Shown here piece by piece: positions 13,443 to 21,223 of a DNA stretch of 23,033 nt (position 1 is its first letter; every line of letters starts with the position of its first letter). Source of the DNA: an uncultured Oscillospiraceae bacterium. Its GTDB lineage: Bacteria; Bacillota; Clostridia; Oscillospirales; Oscillospiraceae. Position numbers and translations under genes: made by a program. Location of the stretch: NCBI GenBank assembly GCA_934636655.1, contig CAKUAS010000025.1:1-23033 (forward strand), written 5' to 3'. The notes below the pieces were generated by a model. The model saw only the letters and a list, made by a program, of their open reading frames with translations. It was not told the DNA's origin and made no database searches.

Positions 13443-15137
13443 TCACTCCACATTGACGATCTTTCGCATAATTTCCGGCGGGAGCTTCACCACTTTGCGG
13501 TCATATGTCATAAGACCGTTGACTTCTTCCTCCACATCGCTCAGTTGAGTATACACTGCGGCGGCAAGGCCCCGCTCGTAGGCGGGCTTTATCTGCTCGG
13601 AATAGAGCCTCTCCAGAGCCTTTTGCAGGTCCTTTTCGCTCTTGAGCTTCTTGTAGCCGAAATCGACGCTGCCGAAGCTGTGATCCTTGCAGCGGAAGTT
13701 GTAGCCGCCGAACTCCGTGAGCATGACCGCGCGGCCAAGCTTGTCGGGCTTGAAAGTATACTTTTTAAAATAAACATGAAGGCTCTTGGTCTCGCCGATC
13801 TTCTGATCGTGCCAGCCGGAGGCGTGGTCGATGGTGCGCGTCGGGTCGATGTTTGCGATCTTCTCGGCTATACGAGCTGCATCAAACTGCCCCCAGCCTT
13901 CGTTAAAGGGCACCCACATGGCGATGCACGGGCAGTTGTACAAAAGCTCGATCATCTCGTTGAGCTCGGTCTCGTATTCTACTCTGCCCTCGAGGTCCTC
14001 TCGTGCGAAAAGCTTGTAGTTTTTATCGCTCAGGTGTACTCCGGTAACGAGCGGCGTGGAGATGATTGCCGGATTGTAGCTGCCGCCGCCGTTTATCATG
14101 TCCTGCCAGACGAGCATGCCGAGCCTGTCGCAGTGATAGTACCAGCGCAGGGGCTCAACCTTGATGTGTTTGCGCAGCATGTTAAAGCCCATGTCCTTCG
14201 CCGTCTGGATATCGAAGATGAGTGCCTCATCGGACGGGGCGGTGTACATTCCGTCGGACCAGTAGCCCTGGTCGAGCAGACCGTTGTGGAAATAGGGCTT
14301 GCCGTTTAGGAACAAACGCTTAACGCCCTTAGAGTCGGGTTCGACAGAGAATTTGCGCATGGCGAAGTAGCTTTCGACTCTGTCCTCGCCGCAGGTCACG
14401 GAAAAGTCATAGAGTTTGGGATTTTCCGGCGACCAGGGCTCAAAATCGGGAACGGGGATAGTGGCGGGAAGCTGGTACTGCTGCCCGTCGAATATGGCAT
14501 AGGCGCGGCTGTCGCCGACGGTGTCGGCGCGAACCTTGACGCAGGCGTTGTCGAAATCGGGAGTTATATGAAGGTGCTTTATGCAGTCATGGGGGATGCA
14601 CTCTGCCCAAACCGTCTGCCAAATGCCGCTTTGCGGAGTGTACCATATACCGCCGCGCTTTAATTTCTGCTTGCCGCGCGAGTGATAAGAGGTGTCGCTC
14701 AGATCGCGCACGCTCAGCGATATCTCGTTAATGTCCTTTGAAAGGAAGCCCGTAGCGTCGAACTCAAACGGCAGATAGCCGCCTTTGTGGCGATATGCGC
14801 GCAGACCGTTTATGTACACTGTGCAGCTCTGATCGACTGCGCCGAAGTGCAGAATAACGCGCTCATTTTCGCCGATCGTAGGCTTTTCCCAGTCGCGCCT
14901 GTACCACAGATACTCGTCGGGACTGAGTATGCGTCCCACACCGGACAGCTCGCATTCGGGAGAAAAGGGGACGAGTATCTTGCCCTCCCATTTATCCGGC
15001 TGTTTTTCGCCGGCGGCTGTGAAGGCATAGTCCCACAGACCGTTGAGGTTTATAAACGATTCGCGCCGCATCTGAGGACGGGGATATTCAGGGAGCACAT
15101 TGTTCTTGTCGAGCTTTTCGCCCCATTGAGTAAGCAT
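13443..15137 (-). CDS. Glycoside hydrolase family 2 protein
   Basis: A 564-residue retaining glycosidase of the beta-galactosidase/glucuronidase/mannosidase clan. The order is an N-terminal jelly-roll sugar-binding domain (~30-185; NLNGLWDY, WYRRDWE, HFGAVDQ), a short immunoglobulin-like domain (~186-265) and a TIM barrel (~270-560). The acid/base is probably Glu413 (VPFNEGWGQF) and the nucleophile Glu475 (MLTEFGGY). Both catalytic residues are present, but the protein is shorter than most GH2 enzymes (600-1000+), mainly through a compact middle domain and no C-terminal accessory domains. There is no signal peptide, so it should hydrolyse imported sugars in the cytoplasm. TTGGAGG precedes the ATG by about 8 nt. 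Substrate specificity cannot be set from sequence alone. The downstream XRE gene follows at the stop codon. Confidence 0.9.
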   Translation of the reverse strand: MLTQWGEKLDKNNVLPEYPRPQMRRESFINLNGLWDYAFTAAGEKQPDKWEGKILVPFSPECELSGVGRILSPDEYLWYRRDWEKPTIGENERVILHFGAVDQSCTVYINGLRAYRHKGGYLPFEFDATGFLSKDINEISLSVRDLSDTSYHSRGKQKLKRGGIWYTPQSGIWQTVWAECIPHDCIKHLHITPDFDNACVKVRADTVGDSRAYAIFDGQQYQLPATIPVPDFEPWSPENPKLYDFSVTCGEDRVESYFAMRKFSVEPDSKGVKRLFLNGKPYFHNGLLDQGYWSDGMYTAPSDEALIFDIQTAKDMGFNMLRKHIKVEPLRWYYHCDRLGMLVWQDMINGGGSYNPAIISTPLVTGVHLSDKNYKLFAREDLEGRVEYETELNEMIELLYNCPCIAMWVPFNEGWGQFDAARIAEKIANIDPTRTIDHASGWHDQKIGETKSLHVYFKKYTFKPDKLGRAVMLTEFGGYNFRCKDHSFGSVDFGYKKLKSEKDLQKALERLYSEQIKPAYERGLAAAVYTQLSDVEEEVNGLMTYDRKVVKLPPEIMRKIVNVE

Positions 15138-15154
15138 GGCAGAACCTCCAATTG

Positions 15155-15183
15155 ATTATATATGTATATAATACAGCATGAAA
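15155..15183 (-). promoter_or_regulatory. Possible promoter of the GH2 gene
   Basis: On the minus strand a perfect TATAAT (15160-15155) lies 17 nt after the poor -35 hexamer TTTCAT (15183-15178). The -35 lies within the dyad ACAGC-ATGAAA-GCTGT (15173-15188), so a regulator bound there would act directly on the promoter. The -10 is about 18 nt before the coding start, implying a very short leader. A weak -35 fits a promoter that needs an activator. Confidence 0.35.
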
Positions 15184-15350
15184 GCTGTTTTGATAAGCCC
15201 CATTTTTAACAATATGAAAATGCAGGTCGAATATTGACAATTAAACCACAAGAAGCAAATATTGCGTTAAAATATGTGCAGTTGTTAATCATTTGTCATG
15301 ATAAAGCGCCAAAAATCACAAAAATTCCACGAAAATCGAGTCATTGATTG

Positions 15351-15379
15351 TAGACACAAAACATAGTTTATGCTATATT
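15351..15379 (+). promoter_or_regulatory. Promoter of rnf operon
   Basis: TAGACA (15351-15356), a 17-nt spacer and TATATT (15374-15379). A start near 15386 leaves a short leader carrying AGAGGTGAT before the rnfC ATG. The rest of the 273-nt GH2-rnf gap (15138-15410) is A/T-rich and otherwise without recognised features. Confidence 0.55.
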
Positions 15380-15410
15380 TAAGATTGCATAAATTAGAGA
15401 GGTGATGTAA

Positions 15411-16763
15411 ATGCCCTATAAGTTCCGCGGTGGCGTACATCCTGATTACATGAAGGCTCCTGAAGAGCCTGTCGTGGTCATTACCCCGCCGCCCCAGGTC
15501 GTTATCCCGATGGCACAGCACATCGGCGCACCTTGCCAGCCTATAGTCAAGGTCGGTGATTATGTAACGATGGGTCAGAAAATAGGCGACAATCCCGCGC
15601 CTGTTTCCGCTCCGGTACATTCTCCCGTTTCCGGCAAGGTAATAGCGATCGAGCCCAGACCCCATCCTCTGGGCGATATGATCCCGGCTATCGTTATCGA
15701 AAACGATTACCAGGATACCCCCTGCACGGATCTTGCTCCAATGACTGAGGAGCAGCTTAAAGATCCGGAAGCAATCCTTGCCCGTCTGCGCGAAGCAGGC
15801 ATCGTCGGCATGGGCGGCGCAATGTTCCCTACCGCTTTCAAGATCAGAGGCGGCCTCGGTAAGGTCGATACTCTTATCATCAACGGCGCGGAATGTGAGC
15901 CTTACCTTAACGGCGACCACTGGACGATGAAGCTGCATCCCGAAGAGCTCCTTAAGGGCATCGAGCTTGCACGCATAGCCAGCGGCCTGGACAAGGCATA
16001 TTACGGTATTGAGAAAAACAAGATGGACGCCATCGAGCTTCTCAATTCCAAGAATCCGGCACAGTACGGCGTTGAGATCGTTCCCGAAGAGGTCAAGTAC
16101 CCCCAGGGCGCGGAGAAAATGCAGATCAAGGCGATAACAAACCGCGAGGTCAAGCCCGGCGGACTGCCCGCAGGCGTCGGCTGCAACGTTATCAGCACCC
16201 AGACTGCGTACGCTATCTACAAAGCATGCTATCTCGGCATTCCCTGCTTTGAGCGTATCCTCACCGTCGGCGGCTCGGCCATCAATAAGCCCTACAACCT
16301 GCAGTGCCGCGTAGGTACCTCCTTCCGTTACATTGTCGAGCAGTGCGGCGGCTTTGTCAAGACACCTAAGAAGATCGTTCTCGGCGGACCTATGATGGGC
16401 CTTATCGCAACCAATATCGACGCTGTAAACATCAAGGGTACTGCCGGTATCCTGTTCTTCACTGAGGAAGAGGACAGGACCGTCGAAAATCCCACCTGCA
16501 TACGCTGCGGCAAGTGCATCACCGTATGCCCCATGGGACTTGAGCCCGTTTACATGTACGCATACTTCAAGAAGGGCGACTTCGAGAACATGAAGAAGTA
16601 CCACATTCTTGACTGCTTCGAGTGCGGCAGCTGCTCTTATAACTGCCCCGGCAGAATGCCGCTGACCCACTCGTTCAAGACCGCTAAGCTCCTGTTCGCT
16701 GCAAAGGCAGCCGAAGAGAAGGCAAGGGCGGAAGCTGCTGCAAAGGAGGCCGAGAAAAAGTGA
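15411..16763 (+). CDS. rnfC: Rnf electron transport complex subunit C
   Basis: A 450-residue peripheral subunit that carries the NAD(H)- and FMN-binding domain and two [4Fe-4S] clusters. It passes electrons between RnfB and NAD+. Seen: an N-terminal barrel-like domain (GGVHPDYMK, VSAPVHSPVSGKV), the nucleotide-binding region GMGGAMFPT (133-141) with NGAECEPYL (158-166), and cluster motifs CIRCGKCITVCP (363-374) and CFECGSCSYNCP (402-413). The C-terminal tail (~427-450) is an Ala/Lys/Glu-rich helix. Within it, the codons for AAKEA carry AAAGGAGG (16742-16749), the ribosome site of rnfD. First gene of rnfCDGEAB. Confidence 0.97.
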   Translation: MPYKFRGGVHPDYMKAPEEPVVVITPPPQVVIPMAQHIGAPCQPIVKVGDYVTMGQKIGDNPAPVSAPVHSPVSGKVIAIEPRPHPLGDMIPAIVIENDYQDTPCTDLAPMTEEQLKDPEAILARLREAGIVGMGGAMFPTAFKIRGGLGKVDTLIINGAECEPYLNGDHWTMKLHPEELLKGIELARIASGLDKAYYGIEKNKMDAIELLNSKNPAQYGVEIVPEEVKYPQGAEKMQIKAITNREVKPGGLPAGVGCNVISTQTAYAIYKACYLGIPCFERILTVGGSAINKPYNLQCRVGTSFRYIVEQCGGFVKTPKKIVLGGPMMGLIATNIDAVNIKGTAGILFFTEEEDRTVENPTCIRCGKCITVCPMGLEPVYMYAYFKKGDFENMKKYHILDCFECGSCSYNCPGRMPLTHSFKTAKLLFAAKAAEEKARAEAAAKEAEKK

Positions 16764-17788
16764 AAGCAAAAGAGTATACGTTTGACGCTTCCTATCAGCC
16801 TCAGGTAAGGACCAAGACCGATACTTCCCGTATCATGCTCGACGTTATTATCGCGCTTGTGCCGGCAATGGCGTTCGCGGTATATCAGTTCGGCGGCAAG
16901 GTCCTGGCACTGCTTGCTATAAGCGTCGCATCGGCAGTTTTCTTCGAGTGGGGCTACCGCAAGCTTATGAAAAAGCCCGGCTCGATAAACGATCTTTCCG
17001 CATGCGTCACCGGCATACTGCTGGTGCTGTGCCTGCCCGTTGACGCTCCTCTGTGGATGCCTGTCATCGGCACATTCTTTGCCATTGTTGTCGTAAAGCA
17101 GCTTTACGGCGGCATCGGCAAAAACTTTGTTAACCCCGCGCTGGCCGGTCGTGCGTTCCTGTTCTTCTCTTGGACGGCTACCATGACCACATGGGCAGTT
17201 CCCAAGGCTCTCGGCAAGCTTGTTGTCGAGGCTGACGCTGTTACCATGGCAACTCCGCTCAGCATCCTCAAAGAGGGCGGCGACGTTGCAGCAGCAGGCT
17301 TCAATTTCGGCGACATGTTCCTTGGCTTCATGCCCGGTTCCATCGGCGAGATCAGCGCACTTGCACTGCTCATCGGCGGCGCATACCTGCTCATCCGCAA
17401 GGTCATCAACTGGCGTATTCCCGTCGCCTTCATCGGCACTGTCGCCATCCTGACCTTCATTTTCCCGAGAAACGGTTACTCGAACGTCGACTGGATGCTT
17501 TATAACCTCCTGTCCGGCGGCCTGCTGCTCGGCGCCTTCTTCATGGCGACCGACTACTCCTCCAGCCCCGTAACGCTCAACGGTCAGCTGCTGTTCGGCT
17601 TCGGCTGCGGCGCTCTGACTGTTCTTATCCGTTACTTCGGCGGCTTCCCCGAGGGCGTTTCCTTCGCGATCCTCATCATGAACCTGTGCGCATGGGCAAT
17701 TGATAAGGGCACCCGCGGCCGTCAGTTCGGCGTCACCAAGGAAGACCTCAAGGCAGCGAAAAAGGCAGCAAAGGAGGCGAAAGCATAA
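16760..17788 (+). CDS. rnfD: Rnf electron transport complex subunit D
   Basis: A 342-residue membrane subunit of the ion-translocating core, related to NqrB. It begins with GTG overlapping the rnfC stop as GTGA. About ten hydrophobic segments are visible. The covalent FMN site is the motif DAVTMAT at ~159-165, with Thr165 as attachment residue; this matches the Dxx(S/T)xAT flavinylation pattern. The C-terminal tail KEDLKAAKKAAKEAKA encodes AAAGGAGG (17770-17777), the ribosome site for rnfG. The stop TAA shares its last base with the rnfG ATG. Confidence 0.97.
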   Translation: MKAKEYTFDASYQPQVRTKTDTSRIMLDVIIALVPAMAFAVYQFGGKVLALLAISVASAVFFEWGYRKLMKKPGSINDLSACVTGILLVLCLPVDAPLWMPVIGTFFAIVVVKQLYGGIGKNFVNPALAGRAFLFFSWTATMTTWAVPKALGKLVVEADAVTMATPLSILKEGGDVAAAGFNFGDMFLGFMPGSIGEISALALLIGGAYLLIRKVINWRIPVAFIGTVAILTFIFPRNGYSNVDWMLYNLLSGGLLLGAFFMATDYSSSPVTLNGQLLFGFGCGALTVLIRYFGGFPEGVSFAILIMNLCAWAIDKGTRGRQFGVTKEDLKAAKKAAKEAKA

Positions 17789-18312
17789 TGAATAAGATAG
17801 TAAAGCTTACCCTCATTCTGTTCCTCGTCTCCGCTATAGTCGCAGGCATCCTCGGCATTACCAACATGGTAACCGAAGAGCCCATCAGACTGTACAACGA
17901 GAAAAAGACCGCCGAAGCTTACAGTGCGGTCATGAGCTTTGACAGCTACGATCCCGTTGATTACAGCGGCGACCGCAGCGAGGTCACCAAGGTCTACAAG
18001 ACCAATAACGGCGACTGGATCGTTGAAGCCGAAGTATCCGGCTCGCAGGGCATGATCACCGTCGCAGTCGGCGTAAACGCCGATCTCAGCTGCAACGGCA
18101 TCTCGATCATCTCCAGCTCCGAGACCAGCGGCCTGGGCTCCAAGGCCAGCAACGCTGAATTCAAGGATCAGTTCGTAGGTCTCTCGGCTGATCAGGCCAA
18201 AGTCACCAAGGACGGCGGCCAGATCAATGCCATCACCGGTGCTACCATCACGTCCCGTGCAGTCTGCACGGCAGTCGGCGCAGCTATTGATGCTGTCAGC
18301 ACGTTGGGTTAA
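17788..18312 (+). CDS. rnfG: Rnf electron transport complex subunit G
   Basis: A 174-residue protein with an N-terminal membrane helix (~5-25) and an extracytoplasmic FMN-binding domain. The flavinylation motif is NAITGATITS (147-156), with Thr153 as the expected FMN attachment site. The position normally held by Asp in this motif is Asn147. SETSGLGSKA (111-120) matches the usual ETPGLG block with Ser for Pro. Coupled to rnfD by TAATG. The rnfE ribosome site AAGGAGGT (18311-18318) begins within its stop codon. Confidence 0.96.
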   Translation: MNKIVKLTLILFLVSAIVAGILGITNMVTEEPIRLYNEKKTAEAYSAVMSFDSYDPVDYSGDRSEVTKVYKTNNGDWIVEAEVSGSQGMITVAVGVNADLSCNGISIISSSETSGLGSKASNAEFKDQFVGLSADQAKVTKDGGQINAITGATITSRAVCTAVGAAIDAVSTLG

Positions 18313-18323
18313 GGAGGTCAGAC

Positions 18324-18983
18324 ATGAATATTAAAAAACAGTTCAAGGACGGCCTTATTACCAATAACCCCGTTCTGGTGCAGCTTCTCGGTATGTGCTC
18401 GACCATGGCTATCACCACGATGTTCTTTAACGGCATCGGCATGGGCATATCCGTACTTATCATTCTTACCTGCTGCAACGTCGTTATCTCCGCAATGCGC
18501 AAGGTCATCCCGAATGACATCCGTATCGCAGTGTTCGTCGTCATTATCGCAGGCTTCGTTACGATAGTTGACCTTCTGCTTCAGGCGTATGTTCCCGCGC
18601 TGAGCGAATCTCTCGGCGTGTTCATCCCCCTGATCGTCGTCAACTGCATCATCATCGGCCGTGCAGAAGCATTTGCTGCAAAAAACAGCATAGGCGCTTC
18701 CGCACTCGACGGCATTTTCCAGGGCCTTGGCTACACCATTGTTCTCACCATCATGTGCATCATTCGTGAGTTCCTCGGCTCCGGTTCCTTCGGCAAGGGC
18801 ATCATCAACACTGTTTCCGGCATAGGTACCGGCAACGGCCTTCAGATATTCCCCGAAGAGTTCGGCGCAAAGCTCCTGACCATGCCTTTCGGCGGCTTCC
18901 TTACCCTCGGCTGCCTGATCGCACTTATGCAGTATGCTCTGCGTAAGTCCGCCGAAAAGAAAGAAAAGGAGGGAAATAAGTAA
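18324..18983 (+). CDS. rnfE: Rnf electron transport complex subunit E
   Basis: A 219-residue membrane subunit with six predicted helices, homologous to RnfA and NqrD. Characteristic segments are NPVLVQLLGMC (~14-24), VVNCIIIGRAEAFA (~108-121) and the conserved GxGxTxxL-like region (GLGYTIVL). With RnfA it binds the intramembrane [2Fe-2S] cluster; Cys24 (GMCST) and Cys111 (VNCII) are the expected ligands. The Lys/Glu-rich tail KKEKEGNK carries AAGGAGGG (18966-18973) for rnfA, and the stop overlaps the rnfA ATG by one base. Confidence 0.97.
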   Translation: MNIKKQFKDGLITNNPVLVQLLGMCSTMAITTMFFNGIGMGISVLIILTCCNVVISAMRKVIPNDIRIAVFVVIIAGFVTIVDLLLQAYVPALSESLGVFIPLIVVNCIIIGRAEAFAAKNSIGASALDGIFQGLGYTIVLTIMCIIREFLGSGSFGKGIINTVSGIGTGNGLQIFPEEFGAKLLTMPFGGFLTLGCLIALMQYALRKSAEKKEKEGNK

Positions 18984-19570
18984 TGCTTACAAGTATTCTT
19001 TCCATCTCTCTGGGCGCAATACTTATTAACAACTTCATCTTCTCGCAGTTCCTCGGCTGCTGCCCGTTCCTCGGCTGCTCGAGCAAGGTCGACACCGCTG
19101 TCGGCATGGGCCTCGCGGTCACCTTCGTTATGGGCCTTGCATCCGCTATCTGCTGGGTAGTTAATGAGTATGTTCTCATGCCTCTCGGCCTTGCGTTCCT
19201 CCAGACGCTGACCTTCATCCTGGTCATCGCCGCGCTGGTTCAGTTCGTCGAGATGTTCCTGAAGAAATCGATCCCCTCCCTGTACTCGGCCCTGGGCATT
19301 TATCTGCCCCTTATCACCACCAACTGCGCGGTTCTCGGTGTTGTTCTTCTGAACGTTCAGAATAAGTACAACTTCCTCGAGTCTACCGTTTACGGTATCA
19401 CCGGCGGCCTCGGCTTCCTGCTGGCTATCGTTCTGTTTGCTTCCGTGCGCGAGCGCGTTGAGTTTGCGGAATATCCGAAGAGCTTCGAGGGCTTCCCGAT
19501 CTGCCTTGTTACCGCTTCGCTGCTCGCTCTGGCCTTCATGGGCTTCAGCGGCATGAAGATCTTTGGTTAA
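18983..19570 (+). CDS. rnfA: Rnf electron transport complex subunit A
   Basis: A 195-residue membrane subunit with six predicted helices, the inverted-topology partner of RnfE. LINNFIFSQFLGCCPFLGCS (~13-32) and YLPLITTNCAVLGVVLLN (~108-125) are the conserved half-helices that hold the [2Fe-2S] ligands (Cys25/26 region and Cys116). The length is typical. Translation is coupled to rnfE by TAATG. A 13-nt gap with AAGGGGG leads to rnfB. Confidence 0.97.
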   Translation: MLTSILSISLGAILINNFIFSQFLGCCPFLGCSSKVDTAVGMGLAVTFVMGLASAICWVVNEYVLMPLGLAFLQTLTFILVIAALVQFVEMFLKKSIPSLYSALGIYLPLITTNCAVLGVVLLNVQNKYNFLESTVYGITGGLGFLLAIVLFASVRERVEFAEYPKSFEGFPICLVTASLLALAFMGFSGMKIFG

Positions 19571-19583
19571 GGGGGACGATGAT

Positions 19584-20378
19584 ATGCAATTAGTAATTTA
19601 CGGTGTTATCGTTCTCGGTGTTCTCGGCGCGGTATTCGGTGCGATCCTTGCGTTTGCATCTAAGATATTCCACGTCGAAGTTGACCCCAAGCAGGAGCAG
19701 GTTCGTGAGTGCCTGGCCGGCGCAAACTGCGGCGGCTGCGGCTTCCCCGGCTGTGACGGCTATGCCGCCGCGGTCGCAAAGGGCGAGGCTCCTGTCAATA
19801 AGTGCGTTGCCGCAGGCCCCGAGGCCGCTGCAAAGATCGCAGAGATCATGGGAGTTTCCGCAGGCGACGTGGAAAAGATGATCGCATTCGTTCCCTGCTC
19901 GGGCACCGAAGGCCATGCTTCCAAGCGTTTCAACTACAAGGGACCCCAAAACTGCCAGGCTGCAATGCTGTTTGGCGGCAAGAGCAACATGGACTGCCGT
20001 TTCGCCTGCATCGGCCTCGGCAACTGTGCAAATGCCTGCCAGTTCGGCGCAATGAGCATAGTTGACGGCGTTGCAAAGGTCGACCGCGAAAAGTGTGTCG
20101 GCTGCGGCGCATGTGTTGATGCCTGCCCGAAGAAGATCGTCAAGCTCGTTCCTTACGATCAGCACGTTCTCGTCGCATGCTCCAGCTGCGATAAGGGCGC
20201 TGCCGTAATGAAGGTCTGTGACGAAGGCTGCATCGGCTGCATGAAGTGCCAGCGCGAGTGCCCTGCTGACGCGATAGTCATCAAGGACAGTCTGGCTCGC
20301 ATAGATGTTTCCAAGTGCGTACAGTGCGGACATTGCTCCGACATCTGCCCGCGCCATATCATCAAGGTGCAGAACTGA
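19584..20378 (+). CDS. rnfB: Rnf electron transport complex subunit B (polyferredoxin)
   Basis: Electron entry subunit that accepts electrons from reduced ferredoxin. It has 264 residues with one N-terminal membrane helix (2-26). The 4Fe-4S domain carries C43, C49, C52, C57 and C74 (CLAGANCGGCGFPGC). A middle group follows: C105, C124, C138, C142, C148 and C152. Then come three classic ferredoxin motifs: CVGCGACVDACP (171-182), CIGCMKCQRECP (216-227) and CVQCGHCSDICP (245-256). The ATG at 19584 was chosen because AAGGGGG precedes it; an earlier in-frame ATG-less extension into rnfA is rejected. Last gene of the operon, before a strong terminator. Confidence 0.97.
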   Translation: MQLVIYGVIVLGVLGAVFGAILAFASKIFHVEVDPKQEQVRECLAGANCGGCGFPGCDGYAAAVAKGEAPVNKCVAAGPEAAAKIAEIMGVSAGDVEKMIAFVPCSGTEGHASKRFNYKGPQNCQAAMLFGGKSNMDCRFACIGLGNCANACQFGAMSIVDGVAKVDREKCVGCGACVDACPKKIVKLVPYDQHVLVACSSCDKGAAVMKVCDEGCIGCMKCQRECPADAIVIKDSLARIDVSKCVQCGHCSDICPRHIIKVQN

Positions 20379-20393
20379 TATTGAACAAAACTC

Positions 20394-20427
20394 AAAAAAC
20401 TCCTGCTCGAAAGAGCAGGAGTTTTTT
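20394..20427 (+). terminator. Intrinsic terminator of rnf operon
   Basis: A 15-bp perfect stem, AAAAAACTCCTGCTC (20394-20408) with GAGCAGGAGTTTTTT (20413-20427), and a GAAA tetraloop. The T-run is the 3' end of the stem. Symmetry makes it potentially bidirectional. Confidence 0.95.
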
Positions 20428-20478
20428 GCATAAAAATCATCATCCGTGGAAAAATACGAAAAAACCATCGGAGTGATA

Positions 20479-21153
20479 ATGATGAGCATCAAGCATAAAA
20501 AGATAATCCTCGCCGTAGCACTGTTATTCGCAGTAAACATTTTGATAATAGCGCTTGCGCAGTCAGCGGATGCTGCACTGTATAAACGCGGTTCATCCGG
20601 GGCTACGGTAACTCAGATACAGACGCGGCTTAAAAGCTGGGGCTACTACAGCGGCAGCGTAGACGGCATCTACGGCAGTGCGACCGAGCAGGCGGTCAAA
20701 TACTTTCAGCGCACAAACGGCCTGACAGCCGACGGCCAGGCCGGGGATAAGACCCTCGCTGCCCTCGGCATTTACGAGCAGTCAAGCTCAAGCTCGACGG
20801 CATCCGGCGATGTGTATCTGCTTGCACGACTGATATCCGCCGAAGCGCGCGGTGAGCCATATATCGGGCAGGTGGCGGTTGGAGCAGTAGTCTTAAACCG
20901 CATCGACCACCCCTCGTTCCCCAATTCACTATCGGGCGTAATATATCAAAGCGGTGCATTCTCGTGCCTTTACGATGGGCAGTTCAATCAGCCAATTGCC
21001 GACAGCGCCTATCGCGCCGCGCGAGAGGCTCTGGCAGGTTCCGATCCGACCGGCGGAGCTATATATTATTTTAACCCCGCCACAGCGACGAGCAAGTGGA
21101 TATGGTCACGTCCGCAAATGCTCACGATCGGCAGTCACATATTTTGCGCTTGA
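20479..21153 (+). CDS. SleB-type spore cortex-lytic enzyme (cell wall hydrolase)
   Basis: A secreted peptidoglycan hydrolase of 224 residues. Signal peptide ~1-33 (KHKK, hydrophobic core, cleavage near ADAA). Residues ~34-98 form a peptidoglycan-binding domain (LYKRGSSGATVTQIQTRL, then GYYSGSVDGIYGSATEQAV). A Ser-rich linker (102-109) leads to the Hydrolase_2/SleB catalytic domain (~112-224), with the likely catalytic Glu122 in ISAEARGE. SleB is a lytic transglycosylase of the spore cortex active during germination. The gene has no ypeB next to it, and related enzymes are also used in vegetative cells, so the germination role is inference. The start is the first ATG of ATGATG; GGAG (20470-20473) lies 5 or 8 nt before the two candidates, and the second (20482) is equally plausible. 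Confidence 0.9.
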   Translation: MMSIKHKKIILAVALLFAVNILIIALAQSADAALYKRGSSGATVTQIQTRLKSWGYYSGSVDGIYGSATEQAVKYFQRTNGLTADGQAGDKTLAALGIYEQSSSSSTASGDVYLLARLISAEARGEPYIGQVAVGAVVLNRIDHPSFPNSLSGVIYQSGAFSCLYDGQFNQPIADSAYRAAREALAGSDPTGGAIYYFNPATATSKWIWSRPQMLTIGSHIFCA

Positions 21154-21178
21154 CTTAAAATGGGGTTAATAATAAAAT
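21150..21178 (+). promoter_or_regulatory. Promoter of zinc-ribbon protein gene
   Basis: TTGACT (21150-21155), a 17-nt spacer and TAAAAT (21173-21178). The -35 box overlaps the stop codon of the cortex hydrolase gene. This puts the palindrome at 21188-21203 at the very 5' end of the transcript. Confidence 0.65.
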
Positions 21179-21187
21179 AAAAGAAAT

Positions 21188-21203
21188 CGGCGCTGCAGCG
21201 CCG
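21188..21203. repeat. 16-nt perfect GC-rich palindrome in 5' leader
   Basis: CGGCGCTGCAGCGCCG lies about 10 nt after the -10 box and 8 nt before the AAAGGTGAG ribosome site. It would form a 6-bp hairpin with a TGCA loop at the 5' end of the mRNA. No T-run follows, so it is not a terminator for the cortex hydrolase gene. It may be an RNA stabiliser or an operator. Confidence 0.6.
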
Positions 21204-21223
21204 TACATAGAAAGGTGAGAACT

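Noticed and set aside
15285..16769. 494-codon open frame antisense to rnfC
   Set aside because: It mirrors a well-supported Rnf gene, its start has no ribosome site, and the translation has no recognisable domain. Long antisense frames here follow from codon bias.
19590..20540. 316-codon open frame antisense to rnfB
   Set aside because: It covers the cluster-rich rnfB gene and the strong rnf terminator; the product has no family features.
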